Assembly: GCA_030679615.1 (NCBI GenBank)
Contig: JAUXSJ010000273.1
Location: forward strand, 1-6,121
Length of the DNA: 6,121 bases
Source: Parachlamydiaceae bacterium
GTDB lineage: Bacteria; Chlamydiota; Chlamydiia; Chlamydiales; Parachlamydiaceae
Direction of reading: 5' to 3'
This document shows positions 6,031 through 6,121 of the stretch, piece after piece. The notes under the pieces are model-generated. The model saw only the letters and a list, made by a program, of their open reading frames with translations, did not search any database and was not told the DNA's origin. Each line of letters starts with the position of its first letter. Positions within the stretch are counted from its first letter, which is position 1. Position numbers and translations under genes: made by a program.

Positions 6031-6121
6031 TTTAAACGCAGAGGCAGTGAGACGCGAGAGACGGGGAGAAAAACATGTTAAAGAATAGAAAAATAAATAA
6101 TTTTTATATTTAAAATGTTTT
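6031..6121 (+). repeat. Second copy of the CGCAGAGACG palindromic element, cut by the window edge
   Basis: It begins TTTAAACGCAGAGGC, matching the left arm of the inner palindrome at 4986 (TTTAACGCAGAGACG) with a one-base insertion. It continues with GAGACG words and an AT-rich centre that ends in ATTTAAAATGTT (6108-6119), the word found at 5055-5066. Distances from arm start to this word are similar (70 and 78 bases). The right arm should lie just beyond the window. No gene was seen in 5979-6121. Confidence 0.65.

Overview
The window looks like a piece of an AT-rich bacterial chromosome. It is probably from an environmental (amoeba-associated) member of the Chlamydiae such as the Parachlamydiaceae. 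This rests on the chlamydial look of the peptide deformylase (EGCLSIPG and HENDHLNGVLYID blocks), the low G+C, a large unrecognised protein and short dispersed palindromic repeats. It is a judgement from memory and has not been tested by a search.

Left part, minus strand (1-4756): a two-gene unit read leftward. The first gene encodes a CPC-type copper P1B-ATPase with the extra N-terminal cysteine domain of the FixI/CcoI group. Its last codons overlap the start of a second gene by 8 bp (shared ATGAATAA), with a strong Shine-Dalgarno inside the ATPase gene. The second gene is open for 781 codons and leaves the window at its left edge. It encodes a large, helix-rich protein of unknown function with internal repeats.

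Middle (4757-5441): an intergenic region between divergent genes, with no convincing gene of its own. It holds an imperfect inverted repeat next to the ATPase gene, then a 361-bp nested palindromic composite (4930-5290). The composite is bounded by a 26-bp inverted repeat and contains an inner palindrome built on CGCAGAGACG-type words. The last 80 bp are the promoter region of the next gene: a good TTGTTT-N17-TATAAT promoter, a perfect 22-bp AT palindrome over the -10, and a 15-bp direct repeat spaced exactly 50 bp.

Right part, plus strand (5442-5978): a complete peptide deformylase gene (def) with all three catalytic motifs. A second copy of the CGCAGAGACG element begins at 6031 and runs off the right edge, so def lies between two copies in the same orientation.

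The ATPase and the large protein are probably co-expressed. Def is a separate transcription unit for removing N-formyl groups from new proteins. No mobile-element gene, tRNA, rRNA or CRISPR array was found. The parts most worth following up are the unrecognised coupled protein and the palindromic repeats.
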